DNA from: DATLYH01 sp035575035
Lineage (GTDB): Bacteria > Planctomycetota > Planctomycetia > Gemmatales > Gemmataceae
DNA: 16,977 bases
Direction: 5' to 3'
NCBI GenBank assembly: GCA_035575035.1
Contig: DATLYH010000098.1
Location: 1 to 16,977, forward strand
Shown here: positions 5,892-13,228 of the stretch, one piece after another
Numbering within the stretch: position 1 is the stretch's first letter
How the letters are laid out: each line of letters begins with the position of its first letter
Made by a program: the position numbers and the translations under genes
The notes under the pieces: model-generated
Databases searched by the model: none
Told to the model about the DNA's origin: nothing
What the model saw: the letters and a program-made list of their open reading frames with translations, nothing else

Positions 5892-7397
5892 TCACTTCCC
5901 CTCCCTGAAATCGCGCAGCGCCTGCCGGGCGGCGTTGAAGCCGCAAGCGCCGTGGACGCCCGCCCCCGGATGGGCCGATGCCGACGCCAGGTACAAACCG
6001 CGCACCGGCGTTCGGTAGCGGAAGTAGGGGAACACCGGCCGGAAGAAGAGCTGCTGCATGAAGTGGGCGCTGCCGCCGCCCAGGTCGCCGCCGACCAGGT
6101 TCTCGTCCATCGCTTCCAGGTCGGCCGGCGTCTGGATCGACCGCGCCCGGATCAGGCGGCGGAAGCCGGGCGCCAGCCCCTCGATCCGGGCTTCGATGCG
6201 GTCGGCGAACAGCTCGCGCCACCTCGCCCAGCCTCCGTCCGGGTAGGAGGGCACCCGCGAGTAGGCCCATAACGTCTGTCCGCCCGCCGGCGCCCGTGAC
6301 GGATCGACCAGCGATTGCTGGCCGATCACCAGGTAGGGATTGCTGGGTAGCCGGCCGGCGCGGGCCTCGTTGGTGAAAGCGATCAGGTCTTCCAGGCTGT
6401 CACCGACGTGGACCACGGCCGACTCGCGCGCCACGGCCGCCGTCCACGGCACCGGGCCGGACAGGGCCCAGTCCATCTTGAACGTCCCCCAGCCGTAGCG
6501 GAAGCGCCGGATGCGGCTGCGCACCCACGCGGGCACGTCGCGCGGCCGGAGCAGTTTCAGGTACAGCGCCGGGGCGCCGACATCCGCCAGGATGGCGCGG
6601 CGGACCGCGAACTCCTCGCCGCCGGCTTGTACCGCTACCGCCTGCCCGCGCCGCACCACGACCCGATCCACATGGGTTCCTAGCCGCAGCACGCCGCCGT
6701 GCTCCTCGAAACGCCGCCGCAGGGCATGGGTGACGGCACGGGCGCCGCCGACCGGCACCCGGAAGCCGTCGCGCGCCGCCAGCAGCGCCAGCACCAGGCC
6801 GAGACCGGCGCCGGCGAAGTCTTCGGGTCCCAGGTCAACGTGCAGCGACAACGCGGGGATGACCCGGCGGGCCGGCTCGGTCTGAAAATGGCGGCGGGAG
6901 AAAGCGGCGGGGGTGGCCAGGCCGGCCCGGACCAGCCGGAGCAGGTTCAATGGTCCCAGACGCCAGGCCGCGGCCAGGTCGGGCAAGGGGGCCAGCAGCG
7001 CCGCGGCCAGGCGATCGCCCATCGCCTGCTGCCAGGCAGCCAGCCGGCGCCAGGCCGGGCCATCCGCACCAAAGGAGGCGGCGGCCAGTTCAACCTCGCG
7101 GGAGATGGCAGGACAACTGCCGTCCGGCCCGGGATGGGCGCTCTCGTAGCGGGCGTTGCGCCATTCCAGGCCGGCCCCGGTCAGGTCGAGAAAACGGAAC
7201 GCGGGGCTGTCGGCAAAGGGAAAGAAGGCGGCACCGACATCGTGGAGGTAGCCGGGCAGGGTGGATTCCTGCGAATAAACGGCGCCGCCCGGCCGGTCCT
7301 TGGCTTCCAGCAGGAGCACCCGCCAGCCATGCCGGGCCAGCGTCGCCGCCGCAACCAGCCCGTTGGGCCCTGCCCCCACCACGATGGCGTCGGTCAT
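5892..7397 (-). CDS. FAD-dependent oxidoreductase of the phytoene desaturase/PYROXD2 type
   Basis: The protein has 501 residues. The N-terminus is a Rossmann dinucleotide-binding fold: VVGAGPNG (GxGxxG at 8-13), then LLLEAKDRPGG, where Glu31 would bind the adenosine ribose and RPGG is the second FAD motif of the amine oxidase/phytoene desaturase superfamily. The C-terminus has the matching FAD motif, GLYLASASAHPGAGVHGACG (about 467-486). The block DENLVGGDLGGGS just before it is typical of the PYROXD2-like branch rather than of true carotenoid desaturases. The substrate is unknown and no carotenoid gene is nearby. The start at 7397 lacks a strong ribosome binding site. The gene lies 83 bp downstream of the helical-repeat gene at 7481, with a hairpin between, so read-through transcription is possible. 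Confidence 0.85.
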   Translation of the reverse strand: MTDAIVVGAGPNGLVAAATLARHGWRVLLLEAKDRPGGAVYSQESTLPGYLHDVGAAFFPFADSPAFRFLDLTGAGLEWRNARYESAHPGPDGSCPAISREVELAAASFGADGPAWRRLAAWQQAMGDRLAAALLAPLPDLAAAWRLGPLNLLRLVRAGLATPAAFSRRHFQTEPARRVIPALSLHVDLGPEDFAGAGLGLVLALLAARDGFRVPVGGARAVTHALRRRFEEHGGVLRLGTHVDRVVVRRGQAVAVQAGGEEFAVRRAILADVGAPALYLKLLRPRDVPAWVRSRIRRFRYGWGTFKMDWALSGPVPWTAAVARESAVVHVGDSLEDLIAFTNEARAGRLPSNPYLVIGQQSLVDPSRAPAGGQTLWAYSRVPSYPDGGWARWRELFADRIEARIEGLAPGFRRLIRARSIQTPADLEAMDENLVGGDLGGGSAHFMQQLFFRPVFPYFRYRTPVRGLYLASASAHPGAGVHGACGFNAARQALRDFREGK

Positions 7398-7408
7398 AGT
7401 GATGTGGC

Positions 7409-7440
7409 CGAACTCGCCGGCGTAGCGAACTCGCCGGCGT
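7409..7440. repeat. Two direct copies of a 15-bp unit
   Basis: CGAACTCGCCGGCGT occurs at 7409-7423 and 7426-7440, separated by AG. It lies just upstream of the oxidoreductase start. It may be a small slippage duplication; nothing links it to regulation. Confidence 0.6.
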
Positions 7441-7460
7441 TCGGGTCCCCACCCTCTTTC

Positions 7461-7480
7461 CCGAATGCAGGCGCATTCGG
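7461..7480. terminator. Perfect 8-bp stem-loop right after a stop codon
   Basis: CCGAATGC (7461-7468) pairs with GCATTCGG (7473-7480) across a four-base loop. It directly abuts the TAG of the minus-strand gene at 7481. No U-tract follows on that strand, so it is at best a weak intrinsic terminator or an mRNA-stabilising 3' hairpin. Confidence 0.45.
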
Positions 7481-8995
7481 CTACTTATCCTTCGTGGCGG
7501 GCTGCTCCTTATCCGGCGGTTTGTCCTTCTCTGCCGGCTTGTCTGCGGGGGGCGTTTCCTCCGTCGCCGGGGTCGGCTTGATGGCCGACTCGGGCACGTC
7601 CTTGAAGAGCATGGTGTTCTTGCTGCGGTTGGCCGCCAGCCAGCTGCTCAGGTCGCCTGCCCGGGGCGTTCCTCCTTTTTCCATCGTCTGGAGGATGGGC
7701 CGGATCCGATTGACCACTTCGGTGACGTACTTGACGACATCCCGATCCTTGATGTTCTTGGTGGTCTCGGCCCGCATGACCTCCAGGGCATCGGCCAAGC
7801 GGGCGGCGTGGACCTTCCACGGCTCCATGTCCTTGGCATCCTTGTCGAGGTTGCGGTCAGCCATCTGGATGACGAAGTGGGCGATGTGCTCAGCCGCATA
7901 GTCGGGCTGGTAATCCGGGTGGCCCTTGAGCTGCATCCGGGCCAGGCCGACCGCCGCTTCCAGCCGCTCGTCGAGCCGCGGCTCCGGGGTGAAACCCTGC
8001 GGGTCGGCCAGCAGGCGCAGCAGCGCCACAGCCGGGCGTGCCAGGACGGTCCGCTTCTCCTTGTCCTTGGGGTCAATCAACGCCGGCTGCCGCGTCTGGG
8101 CCAGGGCCCGCACCGCCTCGCGGCGCAGGATGCGGGCCCCCTCGATCTCTTCGCGCGAGGCGCTCATCGGCCCCTGCCGCTCCAGGACGCGCATCACCGC
8201 CTGGATGACGGCGAATTCGCGCTGCTTGTCCTTGAGGACCAGCGGCTCGGACGGCCGATTCTGCAACTTGAACAACTCCTTGATCCCCTGCAAGGCGTAG
8301 TACACGACGGCGTCGTTCTGCCCTTCCTCATTAAGAATTTCCAGGAGAGCGTCGAGCACCGGCTCGTACCCCGACTCGGCGACCAGGACCAGCATGCGAG
8401 CGGCGTTGATGCGGATGATGGGAGCCGGGTTCTTCTGCATCACCTCCCGGAGCCGCTCCACCAGGCACTGGCTGAACTTTTCCCGAACCGCCTCGTTCCG
8501 GGCCCCATTGCGGGCGGCTCTCGGGAAGTCCTGGTGGTAGATCAGGTCCACCTCGTTGACCCGGGAATTCAACCAGCCGAACTCGTTGAACTTGTCGAAC
8601 CAGGTCAGCTCGTAGGCGTAGTTCTGGGCCGCGATATCGAGGACCTCTGCTGTTTGCGGGCTGACGGGGTCCTCGCTCTTCGCGATCGCCTCCTTGAAGC
8701 GGTTGCGGATCTCCCCGGTAAGCTCCTTGGTCGGCTTGAGGGGGGTAAATGTCCCCAGCGGCGGCCTTGGGGCGGCCTTCTTCTCGGGCGGCCGGGCCGG
8801 CACCGGAATCGGCGCGGCCTTCTCCGGCTTCTTGGCCGGTTGGCCTTTGTCAGGGGTCTTACCCGGCACGGGCTTGTCGGGAGGTTTCTGGGACGGTTTG
8901 ACCTGGCCGCTCACCGCCCCGTCGAAGACGAGGACCAAGACGACGAGGGCACCGCACAACAACAGGCGCGGCCAGCACACGGAGGGACGGAACAT
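7481..8995 (-). CDS. Secreted or membrane-anchored helical-repeat protein with Pro/Lys tails
   Basis: The protein has 504 residues. The ATG at 8995 is preceded at 6 bases by AAGGAG; a TTG one codon earlier is also possible. Residues 10-30 form a hydrophobic export signal or anchor (likely cleavage near VSG-Q). Residues 33-90 are a Pro/Lys-rich linker with repeated PDK-like units, and residues 470-504 are a similar tail. Between them is an all-helical region with HEAT-like character: INAARMLVLVAESGYEPVLDALLEIL, AVVYYALQGIKELF, and REAVRALAQTR followed by further helices. No catalytic motif is visible. It is probably a periplasmic scaffold. I recognise the style from planctomycete hypothetical proteins but not a named family. 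Confidence 0.75.
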   Translation of the reverse strand: MFRPSVCWPRLLLCGALVVLVLVFDGAVSGQVKPSQKPPDKPVPGKTPDKGQPAKKPEKAAPIPVPARPPEKKAAPRPPLGTFTPLKPTKELTGEIRNRFKEAIAKSEDPVSPQTAEVLDIAAQNYAYELTWFDKFNEFGWLNSRVNEVDLIYHQDFPRAARNGARNEAVREKFSQCLVERLREVMQKNPAPIIRINAARMLVLVAESGYEPVLDALLEILNEEGQNDAVVYYALQGIKELFKLQNRPSEPLVLKDKQREFAVIQAVMRVLERQGPMSASREEIEGARILRREAVRALAQTRQPALIDPKDKEKRTVLARPAVALLRLLADPQGFTPEPRLDERLEAAVGLARMQLKGHPDYQPDYAAEHIAHFVIQMADRNLDKDAKDMEPWKVHAARLADALEVMRAETTKNIKDRDVVKYVTEVVNRIRPILQTMEKGGTPRAGDLSSWLAANRSKNTMLFKDVPESAIKPTPATEETPPADKPAEKDKPPDKEQPATKDK

Positions 8996-9083
8996 CAATA
9001 ACTCCTTACCACAGGAGGGGCATTCGGATCGTGATCAGCAGGACATGCGCCGGGCCAGGCTGGAACCTTTTACGCGATATGTG

Positions 9084-9113
9084 AGGCTATCAGCGCCGGC
9101 CGCACGCTGTCAA
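9084..9113 (-). promoter_or_regulatory. Promoter for the helical-repeat gene
   Basis: On the minus strand a perfect TTGACA (9113-9108) is followed after 18 bases by TAGCCT (9089-9084). It lies about 90 bases before the ATG at 8995. The -35 box is ideal and the -10 box is weak. Confidence 0.45.
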
Positions 9114-9176
9114 GCAGCCCAAGGAAAAACACCCGACCCGGGGCCAACGTTGGCGCTTGCCGGCGCAGCACCAGGG

Positions 9177-9197
9177 AGCCGACCCGTGGGCTCGGCT
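9177..9197. terminator. GC-rich stem-loop after the SMP-30-like gene
   Basis: AGCCGA-CCC (9177-9185) pairs with GGG-TCGGCT (9188-9197) around a GT loop, with one bulged C. It starts about 13 bases after the stop of the minus-strand gene at 9210. On the minus strand a TTTT precedes the stem rather than following it, so it is not a textbook terminator. A perfect 12-bp palindrome, GCCAACGTTGGC, is nearby at 9143-9154. Confidence 0.45.
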
Positions 9198-9209
9198 AAA
9201 AGGGCGGGC

Positions 9210-10139
9210 CTACTCCTCCTTTGGCCAGTAGACCGCGAAACCTTCGATCTTCAGTCGGATGCGGTACAGCGATTTGCCGGCGGTGATGTAAAGTGTCTTG
9301 CGATCCTTGCCGCCGAAGACGCAGTTGGTCGGATCTTCCGGCGTCGGGATAAAGGCCAGCTGCTTCCCCTCGGGGCTAAAGACGTAGACCCCCGCTGCCT
9401 TGCCGGTGCCGGCGGTGGCATAGATGTTTCCCTTCACGTCAACGCACATGCCGTCGATGCCACGCCCCTTGCCGAAGTCGTACAGCACTCTCTTTGGTCC
9501 CACGGTGCCGTCCGGCTTCAGCGCGAAGGCCAGCAGGTGGCGGTTGCCCGTTGGGTTGTTATCGGCCAGGTAAAGGGTCTTCATGTCGGGCGCCAGGATG
9601 ATGCCGTTGGGCTTCTGCACATCGGTGATGATCTGCGTCACGGTGCCGTCAGGGTCGATGCGGTAGACGCTTTCGGTCGGGATCTCGCGCGGCTCGTCGC
9701 CGACGTAGCGCGGGTCGGTGAAGTAGACCCGCCCCTGGGTGTCGATGGTCAGGTCATTGGGACTGTTGAAGCGCTTGCCCTGCCAGCGGTCGGCGAGGGT
9801 GCGGACGGTACCGTCTTGCGCGGTGATGCTGACGCGGCGGTTGCCGCCCGTGCTGGCCCCCTCGCAGGCGACTAGCCGGCCTTGGGGGTCAAAGTCCAAC
9901 CCATTGGCCCGGCCGCTCGGCTCGCGGTAGACCGTTGTCTTGCCGGTCGCCGGGTCGAAACGCATGATGCGGTTGCCGATATCGCTGAAATAGATGCAGC
10001 GGTCCGGGCCGTAGGCCGGTCCTTCGGTGAAGGTTCCCTCGCTCCAGAGCTTCTCCAGCCGGGCGTCCGCAGGGACAATGGGGTTCTCTTCCGCAGCGGC
10101 CAGGGCGGCAAGCAACAGAGTCAGACCGAACGTTCGCAT
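9210..10139 (-). CDS. Secreted SMP-30/gluconolactonase-like six-bladed propeller
   Basis: The protein has 309 residues. The ATG at 10139 is chosen because AGGAGG lies about 8 bases before it and a signal peptide starts there (MRTFGLTLLLAALAAA, cleavage around residue 16). The frame is open far upstream only as antisense readthrough. The sequence has the SMP-30/gluconolactonase/regucalcin blocks: EGPAYG with Glu39, RANG with Asn79, SPNDL with Asn128, PNGI with Asn178 and IDGM with Asp229. Those are the usual divalent-metal and substrate positions, so the active site looks intact. Family members hydrolyse sugar lactones such as gluconolactone. Export suggests action on an extracytoplasmic lactone or sugar acid, but the substrate is unknown. 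It is divergent from the lipoprotein at 10332. Confidence 0.88.
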   Translation of the reverse strand: MRTFGLTLLLAALAAAEENPIVPADARLEKLWSEGTFTEGPAYGPDRCIYFSDIGNRIMRFDPATGKTTVYREPSGRANGLDFDPQGRLVACEGASTGGNRRVSITAQDGTVRTLADRWQGKRFNSPNDLTIDTQGRVYFTDPRYVGDEPREIPTESVYRIDPDGTVTQIITDVQKPNGIILAPDMKTLYLADNNPTGNRHLLAFALKPDGTVGPKRVLYDFGKGRGIDGMCVDVKGNIYATAGTGKAAGVYVFSPEGKQLAFIPTPEDPTNCVFGGKDRKTLYITAGKSLYRIRLKIEGFAVYWPKEE

Positions 10140-10214
10140 GGTCGCACCTCCTTGGCGGCATGGTGCCGCGCCGCAGGGCCGGGGGCAAGGAGATTTTGCT
10201 CCCTTACCCCGAGG

Positions 10215-10243
10215 TTGCGGGCCGTGGCCGGCGATGCTATCAT
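10215..10243 (+). promoter_or_regulatory. Promoter for the lipoprotein gene
   Basis: TTGCGG (10215-10220) and TATCAT (10238-10243) are 17 bases apart, and the -10 box carries an extended TG (TGCTATCAT). It lies about 90 bases upstream of the ATG at 10332. Confidence 0.5.
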
Positions 10244-10331
10244 CAGGCCGCCGGCAGGTCGGGCATGTTCCCCCCAACGCCGGCGCTCCGTCACCTCTCA
10301 TCGGGCCGATTCGCCGTGAAGGAGGGCCGTC

Positions 10332-10784
10332 ATGGGCAGTACCCGTCTTCCTGTCCAGCCGTGGATCGGCGCTCTGTGCCTTGTCGGCCTCCTTGGGACT
10401 GGCTGCGGCGGCGGGCCGAAGACCTATCCGGTCAAAGGGAAGGTCGTCTACCCGGACGGCACCCCGCTGACCGGAGGCATCGTGGAGTTCGAGGCGCTGG
10501 CCTCCGAGGTCGGTCAGGTAAACGCCCGCGGAACCATTCGGGAGGATGGGACCTTCGAGGTAAGCACTCTCTTCCCCGGGACGGACAAGGAGCGCGACGG
10601 GGCCGTCGCCGGAGAGCATCGGGTGCTGGTGATCCCGCCGCTTCTTACCGACGAGGCGATGGCCAAGGGGGCCAAGCCGGCCGTCGATCCGCGCTACCGC
10701 CGCTACGAAACGTCCGGGTTGAAGGTCAAGGTCAACCCGGACGTCAATGAGATCACCCTCACGGTCAAGAAGCCGGGGCAGTAA
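10332..10784 (+). CDS. Small lipoprotein with carboxypeptidase-regulatory-like fold
   Basis: The protein has 150 residues, with GAAGGAGG about 6 bases before the ATG. A signal sequence ends in LLGTGC (Cys25), followed by Gly-Gly-Gly. This is a somewhat atypical lipobox (Gly at -3) but common in style among planctomycete lipoproteins. The mature part opens YPVKGKVVYPDGTPLTGGIVEF and later RGTIREDGTFEV, the pattern of a transthyretin-like or carboxypeptidase-regulatory-like beta-sandwich. It ends in KVKVNPDVNEITLTVKK. Planctomycetes carry many such proteins, often next to DUF1559 pseudopilin genes. That is the case here: the next gene is a DUF1559 protein, though on the opposite strand and only 8 bp away tail to tail. 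Probably attached to a membrane facing outside the cytoplasm; the partner is unknown. Confidence 0.82.
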   Translation: MGSTRLPVQPWIGALCLVGLLGTGCGGGPKTYPVKGKVVYPDGTPLTGGIVEFEALASEVGQVNARGTIREDGTFEVSTLFPGTDKERDGAVAGEHRVLVIPPLLTDEAMAKGAKPAVDPRYRRYETSGLKVKVNPDVNEITLTVKKPGQ

Positions 10785-10792
10785 CCGGGTCG

Positions 10793-11767
10793 TCAAAAGC
10801 CGGGAACAGGCTGTCCATCGTCCCGCTGCGAGAGCCGGTCGAGGGTCGAGGTCGGCGTGCTTACCGCCAGCGCCTGGACGCTGCCGTCGCAGAAGACGAA
10901 CTGGCAGACCCCGGGGTGCCAGCTGCCGAAGTTGCGGTTGTAGACATCGTTTGCGTGGCGGGCCAGGGCGTAGCCGCTGCCCGCGGCCCGCATGATGCTC
11001 TCGGGCCAGTCGCCGTTGTAAATCGAGCCATCCCCTTCGTTGTTCGTTGACCGGCCGAGCAGCGGCGGCGGCACATGCTTCTCGCCGATCAGGAAGGTGT
11101 TGCTCAGGCCGTCGGGGATCGCCTGCCACCGCGTGGCGCTCTTCCAGCTCGTGACCCGGTTGCTTGAGACCGGCGGGAAGTCCCTCAGGTTCGAGGGATG
11201 TCGGGCAACAACGATGGCCCCCCGCGAGTCGAGCGACCGCCAGGCCGAGCTGGTCTCCTCGGCCGTGTGGCCGTCACAGACGGCGTAATCAGCCAGCGCC
11301 CCAGGGAAAGGGCTCGGCCCCTGCGAACTGGTGGAGTTCGGATCGTCGCCGACCTTGGTGATCTGGGGCGGGGCGCGGCGGCTCGGGCAATAGTAGATCT
11401 TCACCTGCGTCTGGCGGATAAGATCGCCCTCCGCCTTGTTGGCCCCCTGGTCGTAGTACCTCCTTTGCAGGTCCCATTGCTTGTAAAAGTTGTCCTGCTC
11501 AATGTACGGCAGGATCAGCACCGCCCAGGTAAGGTAATGGTCGCGGATACGGCTACAGGGGAGCGCCCCGAACTGGTCGTGGTAGTTATGGACGGCCAGG
11601 CCAATCTGCTTGAGGTTGTTGGCGCACTGGCTGCGGGCGGCGGCCTCCCGCACCTTTTGCACCGCCGGCAACAGCAGGGCAATGAGGATGGCGATGATGG
11701 CGATCACCACCAGCAACTCGATCAAGGTGAAACCGGTCCGACGCCTCGGCGCGGATAAGCAGCCCAT
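10793..11767 (-). CDS. DUF1559 prepilin-like (type II secretion/type IV pilin N-terminus) protein
   Basis: The protein has 324 residues. The ATG at 11767 has AGGAGG 7 bases upstream; a longer in-frame start at 11800 lacks this. The N-terminus RRRTG/FTLIELLVVIAIIAILIALLLP is a class III signal: prepilin peptidase would cut after Gly12 and methylate Phe13, and Glu17 is the conserved +5 residue. The rest is the DUF1559 domain: REAAARSQCANNLKQIGLAVHNYHD, the middle DGLSNTFLIGEK and the C-terminal signature WHPGVCQFVFCDGSVQAL. Planctomycetes encode dozens to hundreds of these, and individual roles are mostly unknown; they are thought to be pseudopilins or surface proteins. No other pilus gene is present. 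Transcription is probably from the promoter at 11849-11877. Confidence 0.93.
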   Translation of the reverse strand: MGCLSAPRRRTGFTLIELLVVIAIIAILIALLLPAVQKVREAAARSQCANNLKQIGLAVHNYHDQFGALPCSRIRDHYLTWAVLILPYIEQDNFYKQWDLQRRYYDQGANKAEGDLIRQTQVKIYYCPSRRAPPQITKVGDDPNSTSSQGPSPFPGALADYAVCDGHTAEETSSAWRSLDSRGAIVVARHPSNLRDFPPVSSNRVTSWKSATRWQAIPDGLSNTFLIGEKHVPPPLLGRSTNNEGDGSIYNGDWPESIMRAAGSGYALARHANDVYNRNFGSWHPGVCQFVFCDGSVQALAVSTPTSTLDRLSQRDDGQPVPGF

Positions 11768-11848
11768 GAGAAGACCTCCTGATGAGCGGACCATGAACAA
11801 AGGAAAGGCAAGGGGGCGAGTCTGAACCGCCCCTGAGGATCTTTCTTC

Positions 11849-11877
11849 TTCCTAAAGGGGCTCGGTTGACGTGTCAA
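11849..11877 (-). promoter_or_regulatory. Promoter for the DUF1559 gene
   Basis: On the minus strand a perfect TTGACA (11877-11872) is followed after 17 bases by TAGGAA (11854-11849), about 80 bases before the ATG. The -35 box is part of an inverted repeat, TTGAC-AC-GTCAA (11866-11877), that could be an operator. Confidence 0.45.
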
Positions 11878-12069
11878 GGAAATTCCTGCTGCTGCATGGT
11901 TGTGCTTCTGCCCGGCAGCGGTCCACGGCCGCATGGTTGCGGGATCGGTACAAGGGCATCCGCTGGCGGCAAGCGGCCTTTGGTCCAGGTCTGCTCGGCA
12001 AGGGGCGGTTCAGCGGGTGAGATCGGCGGTCGGTCCGTCGGAAGGTGAGCGGAGAGCGGCAGTTGCGTC
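11878..12069. other. Intergenic DNA between divergent promoters, nothing seen
   Basis: This lies between the divergent DUF1559 and Rieske genes. I see no gene, repeat or hairpin that stands out, only ordinary GC-rich sequence between the two promoter candidates. Confidence 0.4.
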
Positions 12070-12097
12070 TTGGAAAAAATCGGCCCCCGGGTACAAT
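12070..12097 (+). promoter_or_regulatory. Promoter for the Rieske gene
   Basis: TTGGAA (12070-12075) and TACAAT (12092-12097) are 16 bases apart, about 50 bases before the ATG at 12149. TACAAT differs from the consensus by one base. Confidence 0.5.
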
Positions 12098-12148
12098 CAG
12101 GACAGCCGAGGCTTCGGGAAGCCAGGCCGGTTTGGCGGAGGAGTTTTG

Positions 12149-12478
12149 ATGGCTGATTTCCATACCGTGTGTCGGGTGGGCGAGCTGGCGGAGGGCCAGA
12201 GCAAGACGGTCGCCGTGGGCGACAAACTCATTGCGGTCTTCCGGCACGAGGGGCGTTACTACGCCATCGACGATGTCTGCCCGCACATGGGCGCTTCCCT
12301 GAGCGACGGCTACGTGGAACAGGGGATCGTCACCTGCCCCTGGCATGCCTGGCGCTTCCGGCTGGCCGACGGTGCCTGGGCCGACAATCCGCGCCTGAAG
12401 ATCAGCTGTTACCCAGTGCGCCTTGAGGGGGACAAGGTCCAGGTCCAGGTGGATGCGGCATCCAGTCGCGGCGTGTAG
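12149..12478 (+). CDS. Rieske [2Fe-2S] ferredoxin-type protein
   Basis: The protein has 109 residues, with GGAGGAG 5 bases before the ATG at 12149. It has both Rieske cluster motifs: CPHMG (Cys44, His46) and CPWHAW (Cys63, His66), so two Cys and two His can hold a [2Fe-2S] cluster. The second motif lacks the disulfide cysteines of bc1-type Rieske proteins, so this is the soluble ferredoxin or NirD-like branch. It has no signal peptide and should be cytoplasmic. Such proteins pass electrons to oxygenases or are small subunits of nitrite reductase, but no oxygenase or nirB gene is visible. The next gene, 43 bp downstream on the same strand, encodes an exported cytochrome c, so the two may be cotranscribed though in different compartments. 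Confidence 0.92.
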   Translation: MADFHTVCRVGELAEGQSKTVAVGDKLIAVFRHEGRYYAIDDVCPHMGASLSDGYVEQGIVTCPWHAWRFRLADGAWADNPRLKISCYPVRLEGDKVQVQVDAASSRGV

Positions 12479-12521
12479 GGCCGCAGGCAGCCACGGCTTC
12501 CTCACTTCAGGAGACAGGGCC

Positions 12522-13049
12522 ATGTCGAGCGCGGACGTCCGGCGGCGAGTGATGCTCGGGGGGGTGGCGGTCCTGTTGCTGGCGGCCCCCGCAGCGCCGC
12601 AAGGGCCACGCGGGACGGAACCGGTTCCGCGGTCGGCCCCCTCCCGGCCGGCGCCGCGGTTGGAGCCGGTCGCCGAGACCCGACTACTGATGGAGGGATT
12701 GGCCTACGCGAACTACCGCGGGCTGGAGCGGCTGCTGCGGCAGAGGCCGGCCGACGTGGAGGACTGGACGTTTGCCCGCGGCCAAGCGCTGCTCATCGGC
12801 GAGACCGGTAACCTGTTGATGCTCCGGCCGCCCCGCAACGCCGGCGAAGCGGTCTGGCTGGAACGGGCCACCGAGCTGCGCGAGCGGGCCACCTCCCTGG
12901 CTCGCTTCACCGCTGCCCGCGACTACGAGGCCAGCCGGGCCGCCTTCGAGAACCTGGCCGCCTCCTGCAACCGCTGCCACCAGACCTTTCGGGTGCCGGT
13001 CCGCCTCACTCCCTTCGGAGGCCCCGAGCGCAAGGTCAACCTTCCTTGA
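12522..13049 (+). CDS. Exported class II-like cytochrome c with C-terminal heme site
   Basis: The protein has 175 residues, with AGGAG 9 bases before the ATG at 12522. Residues 7-27 (RRRVMLGGVAVLLLAAPAAPQ) look like an export signal; a Pro-rich linker follows to about residue 50. The rest is predicted to be helical and carries a single heme-attachment motif CNRCH (Cys149, Cys152, His153) near the C-terminus. That position, in a helix reading AFENLAASCNRCHQTFR, is the arrangement of class II cytochromes (cytochrome c' type), where His is the only axial ligand on that side. Assignment to cytochrome c' is tentative. It should sit in the periplasm or be exported and carry electrons or bind small gases. 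It follows the Rieske gene by 43 bp. Confidence 0.78.
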   Translation: MSSADVRRRVMLGGVAVLLLAAPAAPQGPRGTEPVPRSAPSRPAPRLEPVAETRLLMEGLAYANYRGLERLLRQRPADVEDWTFARGQALLIGETGNLLMLRPPRNAGEAVWLERATELRERATSLARFTAARDYEASRAAFENLAASCNRCHQTFRVPVRLTPFGGPERKVNLP

Positions 13050-13072
13050 AGCGCAGGCCGGCGCCGGTCAAC

Positions 13073-13101
13073 TTGACAAGCCGGACCGGCAGAGCTAGGT
13101 T
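13073..13101 (+). promoter_or_regulatory. Promoter for the membrane PH-like protein
   Basis: A perfect TTGACA (13073-13078) is followed after 17 bases by TAGGTT (13096-13101), about 130 bases before the ATG at 13229. The -35 box overlaps an inverted repeat, GTCAA-C-TTGAC (13067-13077). A GC palindrome, CCGGCGCCGG, at 13058-13067 could end the transcript of the cytochrome gene. Confidence 0.5.
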
Positions 13102-13228
13102 GAGCCTCAATCCCCGGTCAAGATCGGCGTCCGCCGGGCGAATTACTGGTAAGCCGTAACCAGCGGGTTCCGCTACGGGCCGACGCCTAGCGACCCGGTG
13201 AATCAAACCCCCTACAGCGAGACAACCC

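Noticed and set aside
5892..7397. Carotenoid biosynthesis assignment (crtI) for the oxidoreductase
   Set aside because: The DENLVGGDLGGG block fits the PYROXD2-like branch better and no crtB or other carotenoid gene is nearby.
6699..9001. Long plus-strand open frames (6699-7901 and 7808-9001)
   Set aside because: They lie opposite the oxidoreductase and helical-repeat genes, have no family motifs and show the unnatural composition of antisense reading.
8694..9875. 393-codon plus-strand open frame
   Set aside because: It crosses two minus-strand genes and their intergenic promoter; no ribosome binding site or recognisable domain.
10784..10793. Intrinsic terminator between the convergent lipoprotein and DUF1559 genes
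   Set aside because: The 8-bp gap has no hairpin or U-tract; no terminator can be supported.
10140..11129. N-terminal extension of the SMP-30-like frame
   Set aside because: The extension runs through a divergent gene and a neighbouring gene. The strong ribosome binding site and signal peptide place the start at 10139.
11852..12523. 223-codon minus-strand open frame over the Rieske gene
   Set aside because: It is antisense to a complete Rieske protein and lacks any domain signature.
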